NCBI RefSeq assembly: GCF_009601705.1
Contig: NZ_CP045687.1
Location: 1,276,630-1,340,629 of the forward strand
Source: Sulfolobus sp. E5-1-F
GTDB taxonomy: Archaea > Thermoproteota > Thermoprotei_A > Sulfolobales > Sulfolobaceae
Length of the DNA stretch: 64,000 nucleotides
Direction of reading: 5' to 3'
Under the pieces are notes generated by a model that was given only the letters and a program-made list of their open reading frames with translations, was not told the DNA's origin and ran no database searches. Position 1 is the first letter of the stretch. The number at the start of each line of letters is the position of its first letter. The position numbers and the translations under genes are program-made. Below are positions 1-8,329 of this stretch, piece after piece.

Positions 1-26
1 TTCATTATACAAGGACTTTATTAAAC

Positions 27-1457
27 TCACTTACTTTCTATACTCTTAGCTACTTGAGCCCTAACCTCTTTTCCTCTTATCGCAGATAACACTAATGCTA
101 GTGCTAGTATTCCCAAGGAAACGTAAAATGCGGCCTTTAAGCCCGTCAGAAACGCTGAAGCAACACCACCTATGAGATTTGAAGTTCCAAGGAAAACCTC
201 AAAGGCCACATATCTGGGAACTACAATAGAGGATATTGTAATTGCTATTGTATAGCTGATTATACTCCCTAAATTTGCTAATGTCCTTGCAAGTCCAGAT
301 GCACCACCATAAAATCCCTTAGGAGCATTTGCCATAATTGCACTATTATTAGCTGGGAAGAATAATGAAGAACCTAAGCCTCCGATTATAGAAGCTAATA
401 TTACGATAGAGAGAGGTGTATTCAAGGAGAGAGTGAGGTAAATTAAGACAGCTATTAACATTAACCCAACTCCTATAGTGGCAGGTATTCTAGCACCTAT
501 TTTATCAGATAATCTACCAGTAAATGGAGCTACTAGACTAGCTAAGACATAACCAGGGACAAGAAGAAGAGACGCATTAAGGGGAGATAGACCTCTTATG
601 CCTTGTAAATACATAATTACAATAAACGCAGTCGCTAAATAACCGGTACTTTGTAAGAAAGACGCAAGCAATGAAAACGTGAAGACCCTATTACCCTTAA
701 AAGCCCTTAAATCAATTATTGGGAATTCATGGCCTCTCTCTAACCAGAAGAATATTAGCAAAACTACTAGACCGAGAGAAATCAAGACAATATTTAAAGT
801 CCTAATTCCATATCCAGCAATGTCAACAGCGCCGTAGACCATAGATGACAATGCAAATAATAAAGTGACCATTCCAACGATGTCCAATTTGACCTTTCTA
901 GTCTCTAAAGTTTTAATGTATCTTAAACCCAAGATAAGTGCAACAATTCCTATTGGTACGTTAATGTAGAATATATAACGCCAACCAACGAAGGTAGTAA
1001 TAAATCCGCCTAGCACTATACCTAACGTAGCTCCTGCGTTCCAACCAATTGAAGTATATCCATAAGCCCTCCCTCTTCTATTTGGAGGAAAAATATCTGC
1101 TATTATCGCCCCAGCATTAGCTTGCATCATCGCTGCCCCTATACCTTGAATTCCCCTAAATGCAACCAAAGAAATCGCATTGGGAGCTGCTCCACATAAT
1201 GCTGAACCTAATGTAAAGATTGCGAAACCTAAATTGTAAAATTTAGCCCTTCCATATATGTCACCTAACCTTCCTAACTGTGTAGTGAACACTGCTATGA
1301 CTAGTAAATATAAGATTATTACCCAGATCATAGTAAATAGGTCTGCGTGAAGTTCTTCAGTTATCGATGGGATCGCTAAAATTACTATCGTGGTATCAAT
1401 TGCTGACATCAAAGTTCCAAAGATGAGAACTAGAAGTGCTAGATTGCTTGAGCTCAT
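27..1457 (-). CDS. MFS multidrug exporter, DHA2 (EmrB/QacA-like) family
   Basis: A 476-residue polytopic membrane protein with about 14 hydrophobic segments, the usual size for DHA2 drug:H+ antiporters. Family signatures are visible: the first helix ends in [13 protein letters not shown] (motif C1-like for DHA2), [14 protein letters not shown] is the conserved loop 2-3 motif A, and [11 protein letters not shown] follows. It probably exports a toxic or amphiphilic compound with the proton gradient; the substrate cannot be read from the sequence. The ATG at 1455-1457 fits a leaderless transcript, because a TATA-like box (CATAAATAG on the minus strand, 1479-1487) lies about 26 bases upstream. 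A perfect inverted repeat sits between TATA and start and matches one at the MarR gene near 62.8 kb, so regulation by a MarR repressor is likely. Confidence 0.88.
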   Translation of the reverse strand: MSSSNLALLVLIFGTLMSAIDTTIVILAIPSITEELHADLFTMIWVIILYLLVIAVFTTQLGRLGDIYGRAKFYNLGFAIFTLGSALCGAAPNAISLVAFRGIQGIGAAMMQANAGAIIADIFPPNRRGRAYGYTSIGWNAGATLGIVLGGFITTFVGWRYIFYINVPIGIVALILGLRYIKTLETRKVKLDIVGMVTLLFALSSMVYGAVDIAGYGIRTLNIVLISLGLVVLLIFFWLERGHEFPIIDLRAFKGNRVFTFSLLASFLQSTGYLATAFIVIMYLQGIRGLSPLNASLLLVPGYVLASLVAPFTGRLSDKIGARIPATIGVGLMLIAVLIYLTLSLNTPLSIVILASIIGGLGSSLFFPANNSAIMANAPKGFYGGASGLARTLANLGSIISYTIAITISSIVVPRYVAFEVFLGTSNLIGGVASAFLTGLKAAFYVSLGILALALVLSAIRGKEVRAQVAKSIESK

Positions 1458-1464
1458 AACTAAT

Positions 1465-1480
1465 AGTTAAGACTCTAACT
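1465..1480. promoter_or_regulatory. Operator-like inverted repeat at the MFS exporter promoter
   Basis: The plus strand reads AGTTA-AGACTC-TAACT, that is perfect 5-bp arms with 6 bp between them; the symmetry extends to 8-bp arms over 1462-1483 (AATAGTTA...TAACTATT). It lies between the exporter's TATA-like box (1479-1487) and its ATG (1457). The promoter of the MarR gene at 62843 carries the same half-sites with the same 6-bp spacing in the same place. A binding site for that regulator is inferred. Confidence 0.6.
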
Positions 1481-1862
1481 ATTTATGTTTTCCTATTTGT
1501 GCGGATTCAAATAAAAATTATGATGAGATAATTTCGCTCCTTAACGCAAGTCTAGACTCTACTTCCCTTAAGTTTTAGGGAAAAGTTTAGCAAATGGAGA
1601 GTATAATAGAATATTTCGCTATTTATTCAGCATTTTAAGTATATAGATAAAAATCTTGTCCTATTCACATTTTTAGTCTCTATTCTTACTATTTTTACTA
1701 TGTACATAGGAAATGGTCGTAGCGGTATATTGAGCGTAGTTTGACGTCATATCGTTAATTTTAGGCACTCAAACATTTCTGGAAAAGATTTAGGTGAATT
1801 TGACGAGTTAACCTCCAGTTAACTGGACAAGACAATACTAAAGCCTAAACTCCAGTGGAAAT

Positions 1863-1908
1863 TGGGGTACTTTCAATCATACAGTAAATTGAAAGTAATA
1901 CTTCCCCA
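1863..1908. repeat. Interrupted inverted repeat (hairpin)
   Basis: Inner arms TACTTTCAAT (1868-1877) and ATTGAAAGTA (1888-1897) are perfectly complementary around a 10-base loop. Outer arms TGGGG (1863-1867) and CCCCA (1904-1908) add five pairs beyond a 6-base bulge. It lies far from both neighbouring genes, so it is not an obvious terminator. Confidence 0.55.
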
Positions 1909-2123
1909 GCCATTTCTCCAAAAACTTTAACCATTTGATATAGCCCAAACAAGCTATAGTTTTTCAGTATTATTAACACAAATGAAATACTTGCATCCCT
2001 TCATATAAAATACAATGATATCTGTAACAGCTATTCCTACTATCCTAATATCACACTGGATAATTGGGTTGGTTAAGAGATATTTAGAATTGCTTATATA
2101 CACATAAAAGCATAATAAAAGAT

Positions 2124-2720
2124 ATGGGAAAAGAAAAGAAAATACTGGCGTTTGACCTATATGGTACAATTTTAGACCTATCGTCAGTTTCACAAGAGAT
2201 GAGAAGAAAACAGTTAGAATATACTTGGCTATTGACCATAATGGGGAGATATGTGGATTTCGATGAGATAACCAAGATGGCAATAAGATACACTCTAGGA
2301 GAGGACAAAATGGAGGAGGAATTAAATAAGTGGAGAAATCTAAGGGCGCATCAAGATTCAATCTATTTAAAGGACATCTCCACAATAGCTGATATTTACA
2401 TTTTATCCAATGGTACGACTAAGACTATAGAGGAACTTTTGAAGCTTAATGGTCTGTTAAGCTATTTTAAAGGAATATTTAGTGCAGAAAAGGTAAAGGA
2501 ATATAAGCCCTCACCTAAGGTCTACAAATACTTCCTTGAGGCAGTTAAGGGAGAGGCATATCTGGTCTCATCAAATCCATTCGATGTTATTGGTGCTAAG
2601 AATAGTGGAATGAAGGGCATATACGTTAACAGGAGAAATATGCCATTTGACCCGCTAGGCTATGAACCAGATGTTGTGGTCAAAGATTTCAAGGAACTAT
2701 ATGAATGGTTACAAAGATGA
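2124..2720 (+). CDS. HAD-superfamily hydrolase (haloacid dehalogenase type)
   Basis: A 198-residue single-domain protein of the HAD superfamily. Motif I is FDLYGTILDL (nucleophile Asp10, with a Tyr where phosphatases have a second Asp, as in 2-haloacid dehalogenases). Motif II is LSNGT near residue 93, motif III is the Lys in EYKPSPKVY near 128, and motif IV is the SSNPFDVIGAKNSG region where the acidic pair is weak. It is expected to act on a small organic substrate such as a haloacid or phosphate ester; the exact substrate cannot be told. It stands alone with its own TATA box about 27 bases before the ATG, consistent with leaderless transcription. Confidence 0.82.
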   Translation: MGKEKKILAFDLYGTILDLSSVSQEMRRKQLEYTWLLTIMGRYVDFDEITKMAIRYTLGEDKMEEELNKWRNLRAHQDSIYLKDISTIADIYILSNGTTKTIEELLKLNGLLSYFKGIFSAEKVKEYKPSPKVYKYFLEAVKGEAYLVSSNPFDVIGAKNSGMKGIYVNRRNMPFDPLGYEPDVVVKDFKELYEWLQR

Positions 2721-2783
2721 AAAGTATAGCTCTTAAATGTTCCAAGATTCTCTAACAAAATACTAAGCGTTTTCTCTAAACCG

Positions 2784-3063
2784 TTAATCTCTAGTCTTTT
2801 TATATACCTTGATTATCTCCAATACTCTTCCTCTTATTTTTATATATCGAAAGGTTACCGCACTGTAACTATCCTCATAAAAGGTGCCAATAGCAATCGT
2901 ATTGAAACTCCATACTCCTCAATTCCACCAACATTATTATAGTGTAAATCTACCGATGATGATGGTAAGGGTTCCTTTTCTCTCTAACTAAGATATCCTA
3001 ATAATAATATAGATATGTTACTGTTGCTCCCGAAGATTTCACTTCAGTTACGAGATCGACCAT
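2784..3063 (-). pseudogene. Possible decayed VOC/glyoxalase-like gene
   Basis: On the minus strand, an ATG at 3061-3063 begins MVDLVTEVKSSGATVTYL and runs into a stop. Later fragments in other frames read GIEEYGVSIRLLLAPF and then YSAVTFRYIKIRGRVLEIIKV before a stop at 2784. The last fragment resembles the end of vicinal-oxygen-chelate proteins (typically VTFrDPdGnvlEi). Several frameshifts and stops would be needed, so this would be a dead gene. The resemblance is judged by eye only. The rest of the 2721-3155 gap shows only a promoter-like CTATATAGG around 3111-3119. Confidence 0.25.
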
Positions 3064-3155
3064 GTTTCCCTAGCTGAGGAGAGTATCGCTCTTCCCCTCA
3101 ACCAATTAACCTATATAGGTAATTCATATTAGGCATTAACTACTAATTATCTCCT

Positions 3156-3797
3156 ATGAAAGTCTTTGAGATTCCTCTAAGTTTCGTTAAGGTGTTTCTA
3201 ATAGAGACTAACGAGAATGGTCTGATCCTAATTGACAGCGGTACTCCCGGTAGTGGTAGAAGAGTTATCGAGGGTGTAACCAAGCTTGGGAAGAATCTTA
3301 ACAAGATAAAAAGCGTCATATTCACCCATTCACACGTAGATCATATTGGAGGAGCTTACGAAGTAAAGAGATTTGTTAATGACGCTAAGTTTGGGATTGA
3401 TGAGAACGGCGTTGATTATTTAAAGAACGGTAAAATAAGGGAACCAGTCCTACATTCTTCAGTGCTTAAAGTTATTTTCTCTCTTGGCAAACCTTTCTTC
3501 TTTAGGAAATTTAATGGAGTAGACGTGAATTTTGTTCTAGAGGAAGGTGAGCTGGCAAAAGGCATCGAAATAATTAAGACTCCCGGTCATACTAACGATT
3601 CCATTTCAATTTACTTGCCGGAATTGAACGCTATAATAGTTGGCGATACTTTGCAAGGTGATAAGAGGGGATTAAAGTATCCTAATATTTATGAGGACTT
3701 TGATGGGTTAAGGAAAAGCGTTGAGAAGATAAAGTCGTTTAACCCATCAATGGTCTACGTTTCGCATGGTGTTAGTTCCTCTAAGTTTTTAGTATAG
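3156..3797 (+). CDS. Metallo-beta-lactamase fold hydrolase
   Basis: 213 residues with the MBL metal-binding motif THSHVDH (residues 57-63, HxHxDH), a later metal His in [10 protein letters not shown] (about 145), the bridging Asp in VGDTLQGD (about 165) and a final His in VSHG near the C-terminus. These are the ligands of a dinuclear zinc or iron hydrolase such as the glyoxalase II-like or quorum-lactonase-like proteins. It is soluble, with no signal peptide. Only 45 bp separate it from the short acyl-CoA dehydrogenase downstream on the same strand, so it may be co-transcribed and could act as a thioesterase on an acyl-CoA; that role is inference. Confidence 0.85.
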   Translation: MKVFEIPLSFVKVFLIETNENGLILIDSGTPGSGRRVIEGVTKLGKNLNKIKSVIFTHSHVDHIGGAYEVKRFVNDAKFGIDENGVDYLKNGKIREPVLHSSVLKVIFSLGKPFFFRKFNGVDVNFVLEEGELAKGIEIIKTPGHTNDSISIYLPELNAIIVGDTLQGDKRGLKYPNIYEDFDGLRKSVEKIKSFNPSMVYVSHGVSSSKFLV

Positions 3798-3842
3798 TAA
3801 TTTAAACCTTGATTTCTAGTTATATATTGTGGTGAAGGTTAG

Positions 3843-4643
3843 TTGCTTTTGGACGTTGAGACAAATGAGGATTTAGAACTGGTTAAAAACTCATTTAACG
3901 AGTTCTTAAGTAGGGAATGGAATAAATATGGGGCTAAGAAACATGAGGTTAGTAGAGATAAAATTATGGAAGTGTTCAATAAGGTTAAGGATTTGGGTAT
4001 CTTCCAGTTTATCAGGGAGACTGGTTTAACAAACGCCTTGTTATTAAACGAGATTATTGGTGAGAACTTATTGCCGGGGATAGTCGCTTTTAGCTCAATG
4101 TTAGGAGTTGACTATCCTGTAAGTGTTGGTGTTAATTACGTTGCTGAGATCGATAAAGCTGAAATCATTGTTACACCAAAGGGAATTTCAAATAAAAATG
4201 ACGTAAATGTTGAGGAGATAGAATCACCAGATCCTTCAGTGAGAGTTTATAGGATAGTTGAGGGAAAGTGGAGAAAATCGGATGTTGATTTTAATAAGGT
4301 AACTTTACTCGCCTCGGCTCAAATTATAGGTCATGCAACTGCTGTGCTTAAGGAGACTGTTGAGTACTCTAAAAATAGGATAGCGTTTGGTAAGCCAATT
4401 GGGTCTTATCAAGCAATAAAACATAGGATTGTTGACGATGCCTTAGGAATAGAGTTAGTTAGATCTAGGTATTTGGTTAATCCGACAAATCCAGAGAGGA
4501 TATTTAGACATGCGTACAAGAAAGCCTTCAAAGCAATTCTCAATTCAATTCAGTCTCATGGGGGAATAGGGTTTACTGCAGATCTAGATTTGCACCTTCA
4601 TCTGAAAAGGGTTATATTACTAGGGAAGTTATTCCAACAATAA
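3843..4643 (+). CDS. Short acyl-CoA dehydrogenase-like protein
   Basis: 266 residues, about 100 shorter than a normal acyl-CoA dehydrogenase. The C-terminal helical domain is recognisable: AFGKPIGSYQAIKHRIVDD (FGKPIG-QAIKH motif) and SHGGIGFTADLDLHLHLKR. The N-terminal helices and especially the middle beta domain are reduced. Short members of this kind often act as the non-catalytic partner in heteromeric enzymes, as in actinobacterial steroid degradation; a full-length homologue lies 3.6 kb away on the other strand. The start is a TTG, because no ATG or GTG in frame fits. The 3' end overlaps the convergent ATPase gene by 15 bp. Confidence 0.78.
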   Translation: MLLDVETNEDLELVKNSFNEFLSREWNKYGAKKHEVSRDKIMEVFNKVKDLGIFQFIRETGLTNALLLNEIIGENLLPGIVAFSSMLGVDYPVSVGVNYVAEIDKAEIIVTPKGISNKNDVNVEEIESPDPSVRVYRIVEGKWRKSDVDFNKVTLLASAQIIGHATAVLKETVEYSKNRIAFGKPIGSYQAIKHRIVDDALGIELVRSRYLVNPTNPERIFRHAYKKAFKAILNSIQSHGGIGFTADLDLHLHLKRVILLGKLFQQ

Positions 4644-5927
4644 CCATTTCCATCCCTTAACCACTTTCACTACGTCATCTCCAACCTTTATCTCTCCCTC
4701 ATCGTCAAAAGTTATAATGTAAGCCTTTGTCTTTCTTATCTTTAAAAACTCCTCGATACCTTTTATCTCCCTCTCTACATCGCTTAACTTGTAAGTCACT
4801 TGATATATTTCCCTTATCTCATCCTTCACTTTAACGACGAAGTCTACTTCACCCTTTCTACCCCTATAATAGAAGACATTGTTAATCCCGTATCTCCTCA
4901 AGAGTTCTAGGAATATTAGGTTTTCAAATAAGCCACCGATATTTTGATTTAACTTATATCCTAACACGTTAGATATGCCATTGTCTATGCAATACACTTT
5001 CTTATCGTATTTAGTCATTTCACTCAGCTTTGGACTTAGGGCTTTTACGAAGAAAATAAGATAGGCATTTTTCATACATTCGGTATACCTTTGGACGTTT
5101 CTAAAGGGAATATTAAGAGATTTAGATATTTTTCTAAAACGTATCTTATTCCCTACGTTTGAGATGTAAAATAATGCTAAGTTCTTAACTTCTTCCTCAT
5201 TCCTTATATTGCATTCACTAATTACGTCTTTAAAAATTATATCCTCATACAATTGTAGCAATATCTTCTCCTTATCTCTCTCATTGGATACTACTAGGGG
5301 AAATCCTCCGTAGTTTAGGTATTCTGAGAACAGCGCTTTAATCTCGCTTCCTTTTGCTATCATATCTAATTCCGTTTCCACTCTAATATTCTTAAATTTC
5401 AGGAATTCTTTAAAGGATAAAGGAAAGACTTCTAGAATTAAATGCCTACCAGCTAATACCTCTCTGACGCTCTTATTGTTCACTGAAGCTGTTGATCCAG
5501 AAATCACTATATTAGCCTCCTTTCTATCTATGATCGATCGAACGAATCCCTCCCATCCCTTGATCTTCTGAACCTCATCTAAGAAAATGTACGGTTTGCT
5601 ATCTTTTTCCTTTTTCCTTATCTCCTTATATAACTCATATAAAGAGAACAAATCGTTAGCAGTTCTTATATCGCCAAAGCGAGAGTCCTCAAAGTTAACT
5701 ATTAGTGTATCAAATGGATCTTCTCCTTTTTCCTCTATTAGCTTTTTAACAACTTGATTAATGATTGTGGACTTTCCCGATCTTTTTACCCCAATTACCG
5801 ATATTGCCAAACCCTTTTCCAATAGGTCTAACAATTGATCAGAGTAATCTCTTTCAACCCCGACGAATTGGTCCTTGTACCAGAAATTCCAATCTATTAA
5901 CGCCTTTAATATTAACTCCCTATTCAC
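4629..5927 (-). CDS. AAA-type ATPase with DUF4143-like C-terminus
   Basis: A 432-residue archaeal-type ATPase. The P-loop is GVKRSGKST (about residues 46-54), Walker B is YIFLDEVQ (about 133-140) and sensor 1 is ISGSTAS. A winged-helix-like region follows, then a C-terminal domain with GRKGEVDFVVK and YQVTYK, the degenerate PD-(D/E)XK-like signature of DUF4143 proteins. These are common accessory genes in archaea, linked to mobile DNA or toxin-like systems, and their function is unknown. Translation starts at GTG (5925-5927); a TATA box (5946-5955) and two inverted repeats lie upstream. It sits between two fatty-acid genes and beside an insertion-like remnant, which suggests it arrived by transfer. 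Confidence 0.85.
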   Translation of the reverse strand: MNRELILKALIDWNFWYKDQFVGVERDYSDQLLDLLEKGLAISVIGVKRSGKSTIINQVVKKLIEEKGEDPFDTLIVNFEDSRFGDIRTANDLFSLYELYKEIRKKEKDSKPYIFLDEVQKIKGWEGFVRSIIDRKEANIVISGSTASVNNKSVREVLAGRHLILEVFPLSFKEFLKFKNIRVETELDMIAKGSEIKALFSEYLNYGGFPLVVSNERDKEKILLQLYEDIIFKDVISECNIRNEEEVKNLALFYISNVGNKIRFRKISKSLNIPFRNVQRYTECMKNAYLIFFVKALSPKLSEMTKYDKKVYCIDNGISNVLGYKLNQNIGGLFENLIFLELLRRYGINNVFYYRGRKGEVDFVVKVKDEIREIYQVTYKLSDVEREIKGIEEFLKIRKTKAYIITFDDEGEIKVGDDVVKVVKGWKWLLLE

Positions 5928-5959
5928 TAAGAAAATCTATGGTAACTTTATAATAAGTT

Positions 5960-6012
5960 TGACTCTTTCTATGAGTCACTTTTAGGAATAGTTGACTCTT
6001 TTTAAAAGTCAA
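5960..6012. promoter_or_regulatory. Two tandem inverted repeats upstream of the ATPase gene
   Basis: Two related stem sequences lie just upstream of the ATPase TATA box. TGACTC/GAGTCA arms span 5960-5978, and TTGACT/AGTCAA arms span 5992-6012. Both share the TGACTC-pyrimidine-rich core and are 13 bases apart. The arrangement looks like a paired operator, possibly for autoregulation; the binding protein is unknown. Confidence 0.5.
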
Positions 6013-6743
6013 AATAAAAGGTATTAGGAAATTACAGTGTAGTCACTTCACAGTAACATTCCTTGACAAATTCATAGTAGCAGACCTTTGAAGACAAAGT
6101 GCAAATTAGTGTTAATGTTAGCGAGAATTAACCCGTTACCAGTTAACTAAAATACGTAAAGTTTATACATTTCATGATAACTTTTTACGCTGAAGCGCTA
6201 ACAAATGGGGCGTTCTATACAAGTTAATCCGCTAATGGGGCGAATAAGAATGAATGGAACAAAGCTTCGTGACTTTGGTGAAGCCCAAGGGCTGAGGGTT
6301 AATGTCATGAAATCCTATGAAGCCAAAACCCCCAAGTAGTTTTTACTTAGAAACGAAGATATTAATAGGTATCATTCCCTAAACGAAAATGAGTATGGAA
6401 AACAGTTTTGTTAATTTAGTATAAATCACATAAAGTATCAGCTTATCTTCAATTTGACATATGATTTAGTTGTAGACAAGGAGAAGATGTAGCAATTTTT
6501 AATCTTTTTCAAAAATTTTGTTACACAATTAAAGCGTTTGGTGAAAGTGGCTTGGACTAATAAGTTTCAAATGAATGAAATTGCTGTCTATACTTCCGAA
6601 ATTTTACGAAAATATTTGAGGCCTAGTATTCAAGCTAAATTCACCTAAAGTACATAGCTAAAACATGGATAATATAATGCGTAATAAAAATAATATTCAT
6701 TTTTTTTAACGAAAATAACTTACTTCTTCACTTTAATTGCTAT
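6013..6743. other. Non-coding stretch with decayed sequence
   Basis: Apart from the TnpB-like tail (6205-6339), this stretch holds an open frame at 6493-6648 (plus strand) of 51 codons with no clear start, encoding a basic, helical-looking fragment (KRLVKVAWTNKF, SEILRKYLRPS). It could be another transposase fragment or chance. CCAGTTAACT at 6138-6147 resembles the palindrome at 1815. I see no intact gene or RNA. Confidence 0.4.
6205..6339 (+). pseudogene. Possible 3' remnant of an IS200/IS605-type transposon gene (TnpB-like tail)
   Basis: An open frame of 44 codons ends in GEAQGLRVNVMKSYEAKTPK and a TAG. To my eye its composition and ending resemble the C-terminal tails of TnpB proteins in Sulfolobales IS200/IS605 elements. 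No catalytic part of a transposase is left. A short direct repeat ATGGGGCG occurs twice (6205-6212 and 6234-6241). The assignment rests on resemblance from memory and needs a database comparison. Confidence 0.35.
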
Positions 6744-7178
6744 TTAACTTCTCTTATTGCACAATATTTCCATTTTTAACGTCATTACTTCTTCTCCCAA
6801 TTGATTAAGCGTCCTTATTGTCAAATATACTCTACCATCCTTCTCTCTCTCCTTCTTGTCAGTAACCTCGACTACTGCCCTTAAAGTATCCCCTATTTTC
6901 ACTGGTTTCTTGGCATCCATCTCTAATTTAGTTAGAGCTACAAAGCCCTCGCCAAAAGGGTCAGAAGGTAATTGATAAGTTAAGCCTACTGCAATTGAGG
7001 CTGTTAATAAACCAGGTATTATTCTACCCTTAAATCTAGTCTTTTTACCATATTCCTCATCTAAAAATAGTGGATTAAGTGCACCAGTTATTCCAGTAAA
7101 AATTACAACATCTGCATCCGTTATTGTCCTTCCTTTACTTTCCCATTTTTGTCCTACTTGAAAATCTTCAAAGAACAT
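6744..7178 (-). CDS. MaoC-like hot-dog protein lacking the hydratase catalytic pair
   Basis: A 144-residue single hot-dog domain of the MaoC dehydratase family (FFEDFQVGQKWESKGRT at the N-terminus). The hydratase-2 signature normally reads GDxNPxH, but here it reads TGALNPLFLDEEYG, so both the catalytic Asp and the His are missing. Such copies usually serve as the partner half of a two-subunit enoyl-CoA hydratase. I chose the ATG at 7176-7178 because the family begins with this FxDxxVG segment and a TATA-like TTATATT lies 20-25 bases upstream; an in-frame ATG at 7202 would add eight residues. It follows the acyl-CoA dehydrogenase gene on the same strand. Confidence 0.82.
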   Translation of the reverse strand: MFFEDFQVGQKWESKGRTITDADVVIFTGITGALNPLFLDEEYGKKTRFKGRIIPGLLTASIAVGLTYQLPSDPFGEGFVALTKLEMDAKKPVKIGDTLRAVVEVTDKKEREKDGRVYLTIRTLNQLGEEVMTLKMEILCNKRS

Positions 7179-7207
7179 ATTATATGAAAGAGAGAAACAC
7201 AATATAA

Positions 7208-8299
7208 TTATTTCGGAAGTTTAAGAGCTCTCTCACCAACCACATTTCTAAGAATCTCCGATGTACCACCAGCTATCGTTCTGCCTCTAGAAGCTAACAT
7301 ACCTAAATACCACTTCTCTTTCATTATCGTCTCCAAGTCGTAATTCGTCACTGCAATCTCGTATATCCTTTGCAATAACTCTGACGCCAAAAGCTTCAAC
7401 ATAGAACCCTCTACGTCTATATCCTCTCCTCTCCTTAACTTTACTAAAATTCTCCTATAAAACGCCTCTAGACCTTCAACCTCATCCTCCAACTCCTCTC
7501 TCTCCCTTACGCCTTTCAAACTTTCTAGGGCTATCTTCGACGTAAATAGCATTGTAACTCCTAACATGAACCTCTCATGATTTAAAACTGTCATTGCAAC
7601 CTTCCAACCATCACCCACGTTACCTATAATGTTCTCCTTAGGAACCTTCGCATTATTGAAATACACAGTGTTAAAATCGCTCTTTCCCGTTAATTGATGT
7701 ATGGGGGATACTCTGATTCCCTCTTGCTTCATGTTAAGTATAAACATCGTTAAGCCCTTATACTTATCCTCACCAGTTCTCGCTAATAGTATCATATAAT
7801 CAGCAATGTGAGCATAACTACTCCAAATCTTCTGTCCATTAACTAGAAAGTAATCACCCTTATCCTCAGCCCTAGTAGTTGCTGATGCCAAATCTGAACC
7901 AGCTTGAGGTTCAGAAAAACCTTGACACCATATATCCTCAGCTCTCAATATTCTAGGTAAATACTTTCTTTTCTGCTCTTCATTTCCATGCTTTAAAATG
8001 GCAGGAGCCACTACCATTAAACCAATTGAACCCAAACTTCTACCGTATGGCAATCCAGCCCTTATGAATTCTTCATAAGCGATCACTTCGTAAATTGGAT
8101 CTAAAGCTTGTCCACCGTACTCCTTAGGCCAAGTTATTCCTAAGTACCCGGCATCAGCTAACTTCCTTTGCCAAGACCTTAATTCGTTATAATCATCAAA
8201 TTCTACTGTCTCAAATAGGATTTTTCTTCCCTTTAACGACTCTGGAGCGTTATTTCTTATCCATTCTCTTAACTTTAACCTATACTCCTCCTCATTCAC
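7208..8299 (-). CDS. Acyl-CoA dehydrogenase (FadE-like)
   Basis: 363 residues with the full acyl-CoA dehydrogenase plan. The N-terminal helices carry GYLGITWPKEYGG. The middle beta domain carries the FAD/substrate segment QGFSEPQAGSDLASATTRA and the conserved NGQKIWSSYAH. The C-terminal helical domain ends in GGTSEILRNVVGERALKLP. It oxidises an acyl-CoA at the alpha-beta bond, passing electrons to an ETF. The helical domain is slightly short, as in heteromeric FadE pairs. It is followed 30-odd bases later by the MaoC-like gene, forming a beta-oxidation-type unit. Confidence 0.88.
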   Translation of the reverse strand: MNEEEYRLKLREWIRNNAPESLKGRKILFETVEFDDYNELRSWQRKLADAGYLGITWPKEYGGQALDPIYEVIAYEEFIRAGLPYGRSLGSIGLMVVAPAILKHGNEEQKRKYLPRILRAEDIWCQGFSEPQAGSDLASATTRAEDKGDYFLVNGQKIWSSYAHIADYMILLARTGEDKYKGLTMFILNMKQEGIRVSPIHQLTGKSDFNTVYFNNAKVPKENIIGNVGDGWKVAMTVLNHERFMLGVTMLFTSKIALESLKGVREREELEDEVEGLEAFYRRILVKLRRGEDIDVEGSMLKLLASELLQRIYEIAVTNYDLETIMKEKWYLGMLASRGRTIAGGTSEILRNVVGERALKLPK

Positions 8300-8329
8300 A
8301 AATAAAAATTAGTAATTATAAAATAAAAA

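Larger units (their letters stand above)
1458..2123. other. 666-bp gap with palindromes but no convincing gene
   Basis: No open frame here looks like a gene. What stands out is symmetry: AGTCTAGACT (1549-1558), the 12-bp palindrome CCAGTTAACTGG (1815-1826), a strong hairpin at 1863-1908, and TATAGC/GCTATA arms near 1938-1957. A TATA box (around 2091-2101, TTATATA) serves the HAD gene at 2124. The rest may be remains of a small non-autonomous element or a structured RNA; nothing in it is recognisable to me. Confidence 0.5.

Noticed and set aside
1954..2385. 143-codon open frame on the minus strand
   Set aside because: It runs antisense through the HAD gene and its promoter; the product is rich in Cys, Leu and Ile with no domain, a typical shadow frame.
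2955..2985. GATGATGA as a possible C box
   Set aside because: No CTGA box follows within about 60 bases on the same strand, so a C/D box sRNA is not supported.
5928..6743. CRISPR-like or tRNA signals in the largest gene-free region
   Set aside because: No regularly spaced repeats and no cloverleaf with a T-loop GTTCRA pattern were found here or in the other gaps.
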